Positions 1 through 6,639 of a DNA stretch of 11,631 bases are shown piece after piece. The notes beneath the pieces were generated by a model. The model had not been told where the DNA came from. It made no database searches and saw nothing but the letters and a program-made list of their open reading frames with translations. How positions within the stretch are numbered: position 1 is the stretch's first letter; every line of letters begins with the position of its first letter. The position numbers and the translations under genes are program-made. Origin of the DNA: Spirogloea muscicola (lineage: Eukaryota; Streptophyta; Zygnematophyceae; Spirogloeales; Spirogloeaceae); assembly GCA_009602725.1 (NCBI GenBank), contig WELB01000087.1, positions 276,428 through 288,058 on the forward strand, read 5' to 3'.

Positions 1-60
1 GGCGGCGGCGGCGGCGGCGGCGGCAGCGGCAGCGGCGGCGGCGCCGCAACGATCGCCTGA
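1..60. repeat. GGC/GCN trinucleotide repeat in the leader of the carrier gene
   Basis: Bases 1-44 are almost entirely GGC units with two AGC interruptions, ending 30 to 45 bases before the carrier start codon. It is probably part of the 5' UTR or core promoter region and is cut by the window edge. No TATA-like element is visible in the 89 bases available. Confidence 0.8.
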
Positions 61-89
61 TCTGGACGCCCTCCCGCTCCGCTGCCGCC

Positions 90-1896
90 ATGAGCCTGTC
101 GGCCGCGCAGCGGCCGCTGCCAGCGGCCGAGGTCAACTGGGACCGGTGCGTCCGCTTGAGCCCCATCCTAAGCCCCTCCTGTAACTCCTCCTCTCCTTCA
201 CCTTGCCTCGCCCTCTGGGACCTCTGCCGCTTGGTGGCTGCCAGCCCAAGCTGCGGCGGTGATAGCGGCGTCGCCATCGCCCAGCTGCGGCGGTGACAGT
301 CCTTGCTGCGCTCGCAGGCTGGACAAGACCAAGTTCTTCGTCGTCGGCGCGGGCCTCTTCTCCGGCGTCTCCGCGGCGCTCTACCCCATCTCCGTCGTCA
401 AGACCCGCCTGCAGATCGCCGGCGGCGGCGGCGGCGCCGCGGCCGCCACGGCTGTGGGGACGGCGCAGGCCATCCTGCGCGCCGAGGGCGTGGCAGGCTT
501 CTACCGCGGCTTCGGCACGGTCGTCGCCGGCACCATTCCCGGCCGCGCCGTGTACATGTCCACGCTGGAGCTCACCAAGGCCGCCGCGCTGCGTGCCACC
601 GAGGGCGGCGCCCTGCCCGAGGCCACGCGCGCCGCTCTCGCCTCCTCTGCCGCCGGCATGACCGCCTCGCTCTCCACGCAGGCCGTCTTTGTCCCCATTG
701 ACGTGGTGAGCTGTGGGTGCGGCCAGGAGGAAGCGCCACCACTGTCGCCGTGCTGTCGCCGTGCTGTCGCTGACACCCCGCCCAGCAATCTGAGACCCTC
801 CCTCCCGCCTCTGTTGCTTGCTGTCGCAGGTCAGCCAGCGGCTGATGGTGCAGGGCGCTGGCGAGCCTGGTGGGACGCGCTACAAGGGCGGCATAGACGC
901 ATTCCGCACAATAATTAGGACTGAGGGCGTCCGGGGTCTCTACAGGGGCTTCGGCATGTCCGTTGTCACATATGCGCCGTCCTCGGCAGTCTGGTGGGGT
1001 TCGTACGGTGCCAGCCAGCGGTTCTTCTGGAGGTGCGCCTCCTTGCGGCGAGCGAGCTTCCGCGCAACCGTCTATAGGGCGCCGTGGCAGTTAAGATGCT
1101 TGTGTTAGCTAGACTGATTGTGGTTTGAATCCCCAAGGCTTCACAGCGACGGTGACAGCAGCGGCAGTGTCTGTGTGGGGCTGCAGCTGGCTGGGATACA
1201 GCGGTGAGAGCACTGCCGTCCTGCATCAGCCAGCGCCGCCGTCGCATGCCATGGTCGTGGGGGTGCAGGCCTTTGGCGGCACGTGCGCTGGCGGCGTTGC
1301 AGCCCTTGTCACCACGCCCCTCGACGTTATCAAGACGCGCCTCCAGGCACGCCCCAATTTGATATACTTGATATAAATGGTGATATATGTATGTGGCTCT
1401 GCACGCCGCTGGTCTGCTTATCATTTTCGCCCTCAATGGTTGCTGCCACGCCCCCATGATGTTTGGCTGTTATCCAGAGTCGTTGCGGCAGACCCGTGTG
1501 TTAAATGAGTTGGCTGCCTGATTCGCACACAAGCAGGTGATGCAGCGGGAGGGGGGTGGGCGGCCGAGTGTCAGTGACACAGTTCGTCGGCTGGTGCGTG
1601 ATGAGGGCCTCCGCGGCTTTTACCGCGGCCTTGGGCCGCGCTGGGCGTCCATGGCCCTCTGGGGCACCGCCATGATAACGACCTACGAGTTCCTCAGTAT
1701 GCTGCTAGCCCCTCTTCTCTCCGACCTTCTTATGCCTGCCCAAGTTGTGCGAGTGTGGCCCTGCTTGCCCGTTTCCCCATCATGTCAACAACATGTCACT
1801 CTGGCTGTTGGCTTTGAGTCTAGCCTGCCGTGCAAGGCCACATGCAATCTGCTGGCATCATCTGCAGTTTCGTTGCACTTGTCTGAAGCTCTTTGA
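90..1896 (+). CDS. Mitochondrial carrier family protein, SLC25A44 / At5g15640-like (five exons)
   Basis: Exons inferred by hand: 90-145, 318-705, 830-1032, 1187-1346, 1537-1896; all phases agree and give 388 residues. The protein has the three-repeat mitochondrial carrier layout. Signature motifs are YPISVVKTRLQ (41-51, Ser in place of the usual acidic residue), VPIDVVSQRLM (144-154) and TPLDVIKTRLQ (259-269). Each is followed by an EG-x-x-G-(F/L)-YRG-(F/L)-G motif near 75-85, 180-190 and 292-302. The family sits in the inner mitochondrial membrane; human SLC25A44 moves branched-chain amino acids, and the plant substrate is less certain. The ATG at 90 follows GCCGCC, a good initiation context. 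A Gly/Ala run (53-62) is coded by a GC-rich repeat. Intron 4 is GC-AG. The last 50 or so residues after TTYEFL look unconserved, so the 3' end is the weakest part of the model. The family call is strong from remembered Arabidopsis homologs, not from a search. Confidence 0.9.
1347..1536 (+). other. GC-AG intron (intron 4 of the carrier gene)
   Basis: The exon ends CTCCAG at 1346 and the intron begins GCACGC; it ends AAGCAG at 1536. Joining these sites gives KTRLQ directly followed by VMQRE, which matches the plant homolog pattern. There is no GT between 1347 and the in-frame TAA at 1374-1376, so a normal donor is not available without deleting the signature motif. The interior is AT-rich. Confidence 0.8.
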
Positions 1897-2642
1897 GGAA
1901 TCAGCATAGCTTGCTTGCCTGTCATCCAGATCCAGCATCTTGTGAGAGGTTGTCATTTCCTTGTTGTGGGCTGTGCTATTCATCATGTGTGCAGAGCGGT
2001 TGTCTGCTAAGCCCGAGATATGAGCTTGCATAGCTTGCAGCTTGCAGACTTGGCAAGCATGACCACGGCTCACTGAGTGACTTTGTCCTGGCAATACGAG
2101 ACTATTCAGCCACTCTCATTCTTTTGCGCCATTGCGCGAGCTAGGGTTCTACCAGAACTTGATGATGCAGGCTCCTCAACTGACGTGTGTATTGAAGTTC
2201 AAGATGGGGTTGGCGAGCTTCAAGAAAAGATGTCTCTGGCAGTCACCTAACAAGCGAGAATAGCAAGCCTTTGAGGGCAGCACCATGCAAGCCCATCCGG
2301 CAGACAAAAAGGACAAAGATGGCGACATAGAGATCCAAGTGTTGTCATTGCTCATTGCATTGTTGTCATTACCCTGGTTCCCCGGTGGGCTGCTATGCGC
2401 CCCTCCCTCGCCGTGGCAGATGGGCCAACAAACAACGGGAAAGGACACATGCTTGTGATCTTGTCGGGAGCAGTGGTGGACACAGGCCGCAGCTGTTGGC
2501 AACACGACCATGCTGCAAGTCGACGTCATAAATGTGCCTTGGCTACGCGGATCTGCCCCTGCGCGGCTGGGAGTGAGGCGCCGAAGGCAACTCTTGAAGC
2601 CGTCCTTGATGGGTGGGCCAAGATGCCCCACTTAAGTGAAAC
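1897..2642. other. Intergenic stretch with no recognised gene
   Basis: This lies downstream of the carrier stop codon and before the repeat island. It presumably contains the carrier 3' UTR. Open frames here (for example 2176-2631 on the minus strand) show no domain, low-complexity pattern or codon bias I can support. I see no clear polyadenylation signal. Confidence 0.6.
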
Positions 2643-2644
2643 TG

Positions 2645-2702
2645 GCTCTTCCAGAGGGGCGAAGGCTGTGAAGGGCCAGCCCACAAAAAGTTGGCAAGGC
2701 CC
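2645..2702 (-). repeat. Block X copy 1 (retroelement subfamily 2, 3' end)
   Basis: On the minus strand this reads CCTTGCCAACTTTTTG, then GGGCTGGCCCTTCACAGCC, then a C-rich run and a GGAAGAGC end. This is the same order of elements as in the other X blocks. It marks the left edge of the repeat island. Confidence 0.6.
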
Positions 2703-2842
2703 AGCAGGATGGAAAAGAGGACAAGAAGAAAAGAAACTCTTCCTAAGGAGCCGAGGGCTGGTAATGTCCCCCAGGAAGTCAGCCTACTTAAAGAAAACAA
2801 CACCAAGACAACAAAGGAAGGGGCTCGTTTGTAGGAAATGTA

Positions 2843-3032
2843 GTGTGTATTGAGAGATGGAGGGCCTATGTGGCCAAGTCCAAAGGCAAGCACATAGACA
2901 AATGTGCATCACCTGCTGCTAAGCTGACCCGCTCAGTAACCACGAGTCAGCACATAGAGGTCGCTAACTGATGCCCGAATACCGGACGGCAGTCGACAAA
3001 CTCTTGTGCTACCAGGTAAGGCTCGACCAGCT
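2843..3032 (-). pseudogene. LINE subfamily 1 fragment A (ORF 3' end plus 3' UTR)
   Basis: This 5'-truncated fragment aligns closely by eye with copy D (6640-6840). On the minus strand it runs through the ORF end SDLYVLTRGY and stop (2933-2935), then a conserved 3' UTR with a GTGCTTGCC segment, and ends near AATACACAC. The hairpin at 2925-2949 surrounds the stop codon. Homology to D stops at about 3021-3035, where block X copy 2 begins. Confidence 0.75.
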
Positions 3033-3079
3033 GGGGTGCGAGGCCTGTGAAAAGCAAGCCCATATATAATGGACAATGT
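3021..3079 (-). repeat. Block X copy 2, joined to LINE fragment A
   Basis: The minus strand reads CATTGTCCATTATATATGGG, then CTTGCTTTTCACAGGCC, then runs into the fragment A sequence at a GGTCGAGC that both families share. The join is therefore ambiguous over about 12 bases. Confidence 0.6.
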
Positions 3080-3108
3080 TAAAATGGCCATAAGGCCCTT
3101 TGCAACTA

Positions 3109-3141
3109 TAACAGCCATTGCTTTAAATTCAATGGCTGTTA
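3109..3141. repeat. Perfect 12-bp inverted repeat (hairpin)
   Basis: TAACAGCCATTG (3109-3120) is followed after a 9-base AT-rich spacer by its exact reverse complement CAATGGCTGTTA (3130-3141). It lies in otherwise unassigned repeat-island sequence. There is no T-run after it to suggest a terminator. Confidence 0.85.
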
Positions 3142-3261
3142 CTTTTGGACGCAGAGCGCAACAAACAGTACATGACAGTAAGGCGACGAGAAACAGTCGG
3201 AAGGCACAAAGATACATAACTATTCAGCTCATTCAAGTAAGTCGTTAGCTTAGAGAAGTAA

Positions 3262-3327
3262 GCTCTTCTGAAGGGGCCTGAGGTCTGTGAAAGGCCAACA
3301 AGAAATTGGACAAGGATTGAAATGGCC
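3262..3327 (-). repeat. Block X copy 3 (diverged)
   Basis: The minus strand reads CCTTGTCCAATTTCTTG, then TTGGCCTTTCACAGACC, then GGCCCCTTCAGAAGAGC. The order matches the other X blocks, but the GGGCTGG core has decayed. Confidence 0.5.
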
Positions 3328-3439
3328 GGAAGGTGCAAAACACAGACCTACTTTCTGTGATTATTGAAAAGGACGCACATTACAATCTAGTCTAGTGAAC
3401 ATTTTCCCGGAAGGAAGAACTCTCCTAGTGTGAAGTAAT

Positions 3440-3490
3440 GGCTGTGAAGTAATACATTTAGGGCCAGCCTAAAAGGAAAGAACAAGGTCT
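3440..3490 (-). repeat. Block X copy 4 (diverged, with small insertion)
   Basis: The minus strand shows ACCTTGTTCTTTCCTTTTAG then GGCTGGCCC. The TTCACAGCC half appears after an extra 13 bases or so. It is the weakest member of the family. Confidence 0.4.
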
Positions 3491-3520
3491 ACGAGAGAAG
3501 TGGCTCTTTCACAGGAAAAA

Positions 3521-3567
3521 CGTATGTTTAAAGAGATGCGGAGGCCATGTGTCGGGTGGCCAAAGGA
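3521..3567 (-). repeat. LINE subfamily 1 tail fragment (A')
   Basis: This short piece resembles the last 45 bases of the 3' UTRs of copies A and D: on the plus strand, AAGAGATG, GGAGGCCATGTG and TGGCCAAAGG in that order. It directly abuts the 3' end of copy B. Confidence 0.55.
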
Positions 3568-3570
3568 GAG

Positions 3571-4021
3571 ATCGTTTATTAGAAAGAAATGTAGGCCAAA
3601 TGGCCAGGTACAAAGGCAAGCACATCTATAAATCTACATAACCTACAGCAGATTGACCCGCTCAATAACCACGGGTCAAAGCATAAAGGTCACTACTCGA
3701 TGCATGAATACTAGATGCCAGGAACGGAGCCCTTCTGCCACCTACTAGAGCTCGCCCAGCTTTCTGGTGCAAGGCACTAGCCTGAGCACGCTGCAAACAG
3801 GCCGAAACTCGACGTCGCAAGAGCGACAGATATGCAGCTGGCAAGCCCATCTCAGCCGGAAACACATCTGCGCGTCGAGTGTAGCCTAGATTGGCAATGT
3901 TTTGAAGCAGTGTGGAAGCGAGGACCCAGACAGCCAAAGATGTCAATTGCAGCTGGCAGGAGTTGATCGCATTGGGGGTAATCGGAGTAATGCCGCAGTT
4001 TTCTTTGCTCTGCTCCGCCCA
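3571..4021 (-). pseudogene. LINE subfamily 1 fragment B (ORF C-terminal part, frameshifted)
   Basis: Read on the minus strand, it covers the last 120 or so residues of the LINE ORF: GGAEQRKLRHYSDYP, then LLPAAIDIFGCLGPRF, then (in another frame) VFPAEMGLPAAYLS, RAQASALHQKAGRAL and SDLYALTRGY with a stop at 3662-3664. The I-D-x-F-G-x-x-G-P pattern is common near the end of reverse-transcriptase ORFs of this type. The frame change between the two halves shows decay. It aligns along its length with copy C (4598-5050). The 5' edge meets block X at a shared GGGCGG. Confidence 0.75.
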
Positions 4022-4134
4022 AAGGGGGCAAGGGCCGTGAAAGCCAGCCCTGAAGGATTTGACAAGGTTTGAAAGGGGCCAGAAATCGCGTTCTCATGGG
4101 GGCCAAGCTACTCTGTTGAGAGGCCAGCCCAGGA
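4017..4134 (-). repeat. Block X copy 5: left arm of a foldback repeat
   Basis: The minus strand reads CCTGGGCTGGCCTCTCAACA, then TCTGGCCCCTTTCAAACCTTG, then AGGGCTGGCTTTCACGGCCC and TTGCCCCCTTTGGGCGG, shown here in pieces. The same order, with substitutions, occurs on the plus strand at 4439-4540. The two arms are inverted around the unit at 4213-4393. Confidence 0.7.
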
Positions 4135-4212
4135 AAAGAGTGAATATTATTCGACGGGGCCAGATAAAGCGCCGAAGCACACCGGGAAGTAAACCCTGTT
4201 GTGCCTCGTTCC

Positions 4213-4393
4213 CTGCAGCCGGCTATTCCGACCTGATGTTGCTCACTCGCGGGTACTGAGCTTCCCTTTGCATTGTCGTGTGTTATTTGCCGTGATTTGT
4301 AGTGTAGTCCCTTTTCGGCAACTCTTTCTTTGGCTTTGGACATTGTCCCTTATTTGGGCTGGCTTTGCCAGCACCTCTTCTCTATGGGCGAGC
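4213..4393 (+). repeat. Retroelement subfamily 2 3' end, copy (a)
   Basis: It begins in the final codons of the element's ORF (GYSDLMLLTRGY, stop 4257-4259). About 75 to 90 bases later comes a block X (4338-4393: CATTGTCCC, TTTGGGCTGGCTTTGCCAGC, ATGGGCGAGC). The same ORF end and block X occur in copy (d). Only about 12 codons of ORF are convincingly related, so it is severely 5'-truncated. Confidence 0.65.
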
Positions 4394-4438
4394 ATTTTCT
4401 TCTGTTGAGCAGCCTACTCTTCGACTTGTTCTTTCGTT

Positions 4439-4540
4439 TTCCTGGGCTGGCCTCTCACAGCTCGTAATCTGGCCCCTTCGAACCTTGTCAAGTCTTTGTT
4501 CGGGCTGACTGAACAGCCCTTGCCCCCATTCTAAGAGCCA
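4439..4540 (+). repeat. Block X copy 6: right arm of the foldback repeat
   Basis: The plus strand reads CCTGGGCTGGCCTCTCACAG, then ATCTGGCCCCTTCGAACC, then TTGTCAAG, CGGGCTGACTGAACAGCCC and TTGCCCCCATTCT. It is the inverted partner of 4017-4134. Confidence 0.7.
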
Positions 4541-4597
4541 CTATTTCTCACAGCCAACGCCCTCTCCTGGAAGCGTCCTTCTTCCAGTATAAAAATT

Positions 4598-5630
4598 CCG
4601 TGTATTTGATACAAATGAAGGTCAAATGGCCAAGTACACAGGCAAGTACATCTGAAGACCAACATAACCTACAGCAGATTGACCCGATCAGTGACCACGG
4701 GTCAAAACATAAAGGTCGCTAAGCGATGCCTGAATACTAGATTGCAGATACGAAGCCCTTCTGCCACCAAGAAGAGCTCGCCCAGCTTTCTGGTGCAAAG
4801 CATTAGCCTGAGCACGCTGCAAACAGGCCGAAAATCGTCGTCGCAAGAACGACAGATATGCAGCTGGCAAGCCCATCTCAGCCGGAAACAAATCTGCACG
4901 ATATGTGTAGCATAAATTGTTAATATTCTGGAAGAGTATGTGGAAACGCGGACCCAGACAGCCAAAGATATCAACTGCCGCTGGCAGGAGCTGATCGCAT
5001 AGGGGGTACTCGGAGTAGTGCTGCAGCTTTCTTTATTCAGCACCGCCCACTGCGCCGCCAGCGATGTGAGCCGATGCTGGACCTTTATACGCCTACGTAA
5101 CAACGACATCGACCAGGGCCCGTGGTCCTCCACCAGGTTGCACGCCCACAATGTCAAGTGTGCCGCGATGATGACGTCCCTGGGCGTCCGTGGTGATAGT
5201 CATGATGTCGCTGACTTCCACAACAGCACGGTAGCCGGCGTCGCGCATCAAGCCCGCCAGGGCATCGCGGAGGAGATTGTAAATGCCCACCACTTCTGGT
5301 CCAGTGGGGCATCTCAGCATGTGAGTGGCGAGCACAGCACCCTCTGCACGGAAGCCGCACTCGCACTGGCGCACCCCAATCAGGCAGTTAGGTGGGAGGC
5401 CGAGGAAGAGTTGAAGCGATGTCCGAAAGGCCTCGGAGCTGATGCTGAAGGCGTTGGCGACGGCGTGTGAGATTATGCAGTCGGTGGCACCAGGTGTGGC
5501 TAGAGAAGTAAGTCTTGCCAGGCTCCTTGGACTGTTCTGGATCTCTGGCAGCCTCTTCAACCTTCTGCGGCGCTCGTCTTCCACAGCCGTAACCAGTCTG
5601 GATTGTGCCCCTCTATCTTAGGCGAGGGCG
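4598..5630 (-). pseudogene. LINE-like reverse-transcriptase ORF, C-terminal fragment C
   Basis: This is the longest uninterrupted copy. The frame from 5584 down to 5093 gives 163 residues. It contains SLATPGATD (about 27-35, cf. the S/TPGA-x-x-W/D pattern upstream of the zinc motif in LINE ORFs), FLGLPP (60-65) and a C74-x-C76-x11-H88-x3-C92 zinc motif. It ends with a nuclease-like tail, E123...TLDI...LVDVVVT. A TAG then interrupts it; the other frames continue through GGAE, LLPAAVDIFGCLGPRF, VFPAEMGLP-like sequence and SDLYVLTRGH-stop (4688). The 3' UTR ends near 4598. The reverse-transcriptase catalytic region is absent, so it is 5'-truncated near 5630. In the family this region binds and cleaves target DNA. 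Identification rests on motif layout remembered from LINE proteins. Confidence 0.7.
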
Positions 5631-5722
5631 GAGAATGGCGTGAGGAGGGGTTGGAAAGAGGGATAAGAGCCAATGGCTGAGTCGCGGATGCTCCTCAAAT
5701 CCGCTTAGAAGGGGGAGGAAAG

Positions 5723-5768
5723 TGCTCGCCCAGTGAGGATATGGACTGGAAAAGCCAGCCCAAAATGC
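5723..5768 (-). repeat. Block X copy 7
   Basis: It is nearly identical to 6259-6304: both carry, on the plus strand, TGCTCGCCCA, TGAGGATA, then CTGGAAAAGCCAGCCCAAAA. CTGG and CCAG flank the AAAAG loop of a short hairpin. Confidence 0.65.
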
Positions 5769-5897
5769 ACCTGGCCGTCTCGCTCGTATGCGCCTGGCCG
5801 TCTCCCTGCAGAGGTCTACGGCCCGCACGCTGCACCTTCGTGCCGGCAGAGCCCTCGCTGCTGCCTCTGGCTCTGGCCAGGGGACTCACTTCCAGGA

Positions 5898-5968
5898 GCC
5901 TAGCATCTCTGATCTGCGGATGCTTAGCAGGGGTTACTGAGTGATTCGTAGCTGCTTTGTTTCTCTTT
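5898..5968 (+). repeat. Retroelement subfamily 2 3' end, copy (b)
   Basis: This reads PSISDLRMLSRGY and a TGA (5938-5940), followed by a short 3' UTR with TAGCTGCTTTGT. It is an inverted near-duplicate of 6360-6423. No block X follows in this copy, so it is probably truncated or interrupted on its 3' side. Confidence 0.6.
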
Positions 5969-6257
5969 GAGGAGCCTTCCTCCACGGTGCGTACAGGGTT
6001 GTGTAGGCCAGGAAATCGCATGAAGAGCAGAGAGGCAATCTGGTGCCAGCAGCCCAAGAAGGCTGCTTGCGCCGTCTGCTCCAACGACCTGCAGCCAAGG
6101 CCGCCCGTGCGAGTGGGAAGGGAAGCCTGGAGGGAAGATGAAGCGGAGGGGAAAGATGAAGATTGTAGAAGGGATGCCAGGGACTACAGAAGGGAGTTGT
6201 CGAATTCATTGTAAAGCTCGCCCACCATGCCCTCCTTTTTCTTTTCACAAGAAGAAG

Positions 6258-6423
6258 CTGCTCGCCCATTGAGGATAGGGGCTGGAAAAGCCAGCCCAAA
6301 AAAGAATGAACAAAGTACGAGAAGGGGGCCAGGGGAAGCGCTAAGTAAAACAAGCACGCACAGATACAAAGCAGCTATGAATAGTAACCCCTGCTAAGCA
6401 GCCGCAGATCAGAGATGCTAGGC
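6258..6423 (-). repeat. Retroelement subfamily 2 3' end, inverted copy with lost stop
   Basis: On the minus strand it begins PSISDLRLLSRGY. The TGA seen in copy (b) is lost by a 5-base deletion, so the frame runs on to a TAG at 6375-6377. The 3' UTR then leads through TTTGTTCATTC to block X (6258-6318: GGGCTGGCTTTTCCAGCCCC, ATGGGCGAGC). Confidence 0.65.
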
Positions 6424-6437
6424 ATTTCCTCCCCTCA

Positions 6438-6474
6438 GGTCATCTGACTTCCTACTGCTGACACGGGTATTGAG
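6438..6474 (+). repeat. Degraded ORF-end motif, copy (c)
   Basis: The plus strand gives SSDFLLLTR, then GTATTGA. This looks like the ORF end with a two-base deletion in the Gly-Tyr codons. Too short to assign alone; included because it matches the other eight occurrences. Confidence 0.4.
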
Positions 6475-6639
6475 GGCGCCCTGTCTGCCTAGCCTTTGGC
6501 TCCGTTATGAACACCTGTATGCATCTGGCTGGCAGTTTACAGCCGATTCCTTAATATCAGCAGGCGCATTCTATTGGGGCGACTGTCCGTTGCAGGTAGC
6601 ATGCCCGTTGGCCGATGCAGCGGGTGACAGAAAAAAATG

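Noticed and set aside
259-918. Long plus-strand frame reading through exon 2 into the intron
   Set aside because: Only its middle part is exon 2; both ends are intronic by splice sites and homology.
1118-1140. GGTTTGAATCCCC, similar to a tRNA T-loop (B box)
   Set aside because: No acceptor stem, D-arm or anticodon arm can be built around it; it is inside carrier intron 3.
966-1457. 163-residue minus-strand frame opposite the carrier gene
   Set aside because: It is antisense to conserved carrier exons and shows no domain; a shadow of GC-rich coding sequence.
5018-5470. Plus-strand 150-residue frame
   Set aside because: It is the reverse of LINE fragment C, whose minus-strand frame has the recognisable motifs.
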